The notes under the pieces were generated by a model. That model saw nothing but the letters and a program-made list of their open reading frames with translations, did not search any database and was not told where the DNA came from. A DNA stretch of 64,000 nucleotides from Eutreptiella sp. 'Long Island Sound 2002' (Eukaryota; Euglenozoa; Euglenophyceae; Eutreptiales; Eutreptiaceae), in NCBI GenBank assembly GCA_964036045.1, contig OZ038383.1:11920430-11984429 (forward strand). Direction: 5' to 3'. Position 1 is the first letter of the stretch, and each line of letters starts with the position of its first letter. Of the stretch, positions 61,604 through 64,000 are shown one piece after another. A program made the position numbers and the translations under genes.

Positions 61604-63713
61604 AGGCAATGTTCTCAAGGGTAGACTCCATGTTAGGAATGGACCCTGAGTGGTTCAACGTCTTCTGGTTCAGCTCTCCATAGTCCACCACCAGCCGTTT
61701 GGCTGTAGACCCAGGTTTCGCCACCAGGAAACAGGGGCTGCAGTGTTGGGGGTAGTCCCCGTCCCTGTACTCCAGTACTAGGCCAGCGTCGATACACTCT
61801 TGTATCTGTCGCTCAATCGCATCGGCCTGCTCTTTAGGAGCCAGGTAGGGTCTCCTCCGGATCTTATGGCCCACGAACTCAGGTTTCAGCTTGAGGTCCA
61901 TCTGTACCAGCTTGTCACATGAGGCTGGGGGTGGTAGTTCCCCGAACACCTCCAGATAGGTCCATAAAAGCTTCTGTACCCGCGGGTCCAATAGTTTGAT
62001 CTTGTCCTCCATGTCCTCGTCAGAGTGTAAGTTGCTTGCCCCCTGGGTAATAGACGCTGGGAGGTGATTCTCCACTGGCTCTTCGTCCTTGGTAGTATCC
62101 TTCAACCCTTGGTAGGCATATAGAAGGTCTCGTTCAACCATCTCCACTGGACGATGGCAACATAGGCACGCTCGAGGGGGTTGACATACACATTCCTCTG
62201 AGAGTTCATCCTCCTCTGGGGTCCTCACAGGGACACCCCACCCGCTCTTCATGAGCTTGAGATCCACCTCCCTTTGCCAGGTGGTGATCCTTTCTTCGAG
62301 GTCCTCCTTCAGTTGGGAGCGGTCTCGCATACACCCTTGCTTCAGTGGCCATGAGCTGCGGGTCGGCTTAGTGTAGCATAGCTTCTTCGCCACCAATCTT
62401 CTCTTGGAGTCCACGTACCCCCTCAGCCTGGATCGGGGGTGCAACTCCTCGTCCAAGGGCTCTTCTCCCGTCATGGAGAGTAGGGGTTTCAGTGGGGCGA
62501 CGTGCTCGGCGTTCTCCACTTCCTCCACACAGGTCTGCACGAAGAAGGCGTCATGCTCAGTTTTGTCATGAGAGTGAATAGAGCTGGGTAGCTCGGATAG
62601 TGCACACTCTGTGACTCCATCGGGAATACATACATGGCAGGGAGAGTTGAGGGCATTGTGGTTAGTCACGACGTACTCGTCTTCCCCTGGAATAGCCTCA
62701 ATAGCATCTTGAGGTCGTAGCCGATCCTTCAGGTCCCCCAGGGCGAGTCCATCGCTCTTGCGTTGGATAGTCTGGACCAGGGTTGAGTCCAGGTCCTCCA
62801 AAGGTATAGAGGTCAGACTACCGTCACCCACGCTGAGCATACTTCCCCATCCAGGTTTCCCGATGGGTGTCTTGCGGCCCAGAGGCACGTAGATAGCCTC
62901 ATCAGGTAACGGGACAGAGGTGATAGTCAGCCTATCCAGGAGGGTTCGCCAGTACTCATTGCCCCCATGGGCTCCCCAATCGGGGGAACACAGGACCATA
63001 CGGGAACGTTCCAGGGCCACCTTGGTCAAGACCTTCCCCAGTTCACTGAACCTGGGGTTCCCGTAGGCCATCCCGAAAGAGGGCCAGTAAAATTTGTAGC
63101 AGCAGTTTTTCCCCTTGCTGCAGTAGAGGTCCAAGACATGTTGCTTGTCACTGGCGAACAACTCCACGCTCAGGTCTTCTCTGGAGTAACCCAACTCGCT
63201 TAGACCTTGGTCCAGGACTTCCCCCAGTAGTTGATAGTCCTCAGTTTTGGAGGCCGCCATCATGTTTGAAGGCTCCTCCTTCGATACCCTCAGGTAGCTC
63301 GGGGTGTATTCAGACTGCTTTAGTGGCACGGACTCCTTGCCATCACCATGGTCCACGTAGAGGAGGTGGGGGGCTTGCAGCGTTAGGGATTGTATCTGGG
63401 TGTGCTGTAGGAAGAAGTCGGTACCCAGTACAAAGTCGAAGGCCTCGGTGTCCATCACATAGAGCCGATGGGCTATAGTTTGGGAGCCCATAGGCACCTC
63501 CACTTCACAGTCCCCGCAACTTTGCACCATATGTCCATCCCCCATTCGGATAGCCGCGGTAGGCATGGTGTTCGTCAAGCTCCCACGAGGTAAAATTTTC
63601 TTAGCCACTATAGATATAGTGGCTCCGGTATCCAGTACCCCTAGGTATTCACGTCCCCCAAGTCGGATACGTACCCAGAACACCAAGTCCAGGGCCCCAC
63701 CGTAGCATCCCCG
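61604..63713 (-). pseudogene. Element 2 pol, right part: protease, methyltransferase-like domain, start of RT
   Basis: Minus-strand frame open from the gag stop (TGA 63714-63716). Protease: GVLDTGATISIVA and FVLGTDFFLQH. Methyltransferase-like part: DLSVELFASDKQHVLDLYCS, GMAYGNPRFSELGKVLTKVA and MVLCSPDWG; NPPF is NPRF here, so the motif has lost a Pro. A Cys-rich stretch (CVCQPPRACLCCHRP) and a linker follow. RT begins with KLVQMDLKLKPEFVGHKIRR and KRLVVDYGELNQKT and is cut after GSIPNMESTLENIASC by the hAT-like insertion at 61603; it resumes at 49873. No other stop is seen in this part. Confidence 0.75.
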
Positions 63714-64000
63714 TCAGAACTCCGCAGGACATGTCACCTCGAACCCCTTGTTCCGCAATTTGCAGGCCATACGCATGAAGCGGGTTCTCTTCTTAGCTTG
63801 GCCATCGTCACCACCTTCATGTCCTCGCTTGGCCCCTTGCTCTTGTTGGGCCTGAGTCTGCGAGCGTGTGGTCGGCCCGGAACCAGACTGCCCTCCAGAG
63901 GGCTCGGAGTTCCCCCCTGGATTAGGGTTGGGGTTGCCTCCGGACTTGTCTTGGTTCTTGTCATCCTTGTCTTGCTGGCGGTCAGCGCCTCCTCCTCGTC
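63714..64000 (-). pseudogene. Element 2 gag, C-terminal end, continues beyond the window
   Basis: Minus-strand frame from the window edge: Asp/Lys/Asn/Gly-rich (DKDDKNQDKSGGNPNPNPGG), then KKRTRFMRMACKLRNKGFEV and TGA 63714-63716 (TTC-TGA-CGG), in frame with the protease. The end matches the KKRRLAWMAKSLMAAG end of element 1 gag in position and character. Confidence 0.6.

Overview
This is a stretch of a large, repeat-rich eukaryotic nuclear genome. The signs are spliceosomal GT-AG introns, LTR and LINE retrotransposons, DNA transposons, satellite arrays and small relics of a histone H2A-like and an OCA2/P-protein-like gene. Nothing bacterial is present. A unicellular eukaryote, perhaps an alga, is the best guess, but the sequence alone does not name the species. 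Almost every recognisable gene belongs to a mobile element.

Layout. 1-7645: right part of a DNA transposon (element A). It carries an AT-hook exon, a spliced gene with a 2OG-Fe(II) dioxygenase-like domain, a second dioxygenase-like reading frame, and a transposase whose metal- and zinc-ligand layout matches RAG1/Transib; its introns and spacers are full of TTATCGCG. 7646-7887 and 14090-14470: a 190-bp satellite split by a complete piggyBac-type element (7888-14085) with 14-bp inverted ends and an ATAT target duplication. That element holds a six-exon gene of unknown function and a piggyBac transposase, with GGTAAC/GGTTAC clusters in its non-coding parts. 14500-20700: low-coding DNA with gene relics, a 22-bp minisatellite, a segmental duplication and a 1.1-kb inverted-repeat element. 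20750-23320: satellites, one with higher-order structure. 23345-25046: gag fragment and LTR of one Ty3-like element. 25044-44808: a decayed Ty3-like element (element 1), split by a 13.3-kb LINE (25539-38886) with a 13-bp target duplication. 44809-47837: spacer between two inverted LTR copies. 48546-64000: a second Ty3-like element (element 2), split by a hAT-like element (49882-61595), itself split by a nearly intact LTR retrotransposon (element 3, 50460-60747) with near-identical LTRs.

How the genes relate. Ty3 elements 1, 2 and 3 share three features: gag and pol lie in one frame separated by a single stop codon, which suggests stop-codon readthrough; a methyltransferase-like NPPF domain or its remnant lies between protease and reverse transcriptase; and the primer-binding site, where visible, matches initiator tRNA-Met. 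Element 1 is decayed by frameshifts and by stops that fit C-to-T change. Element 3 looks capable of movement. The nesting order (element 2, then hAT-like, then element 3; element 1, then LINE; satellite, then piggyBac) gives a relative history of insertion. In both DNA transposons the non-coding DNA, introns included, carries an element-specific short palindromic word, and element A pairs a transposase with putative DNA- or protein-oxidising dioxygenases.
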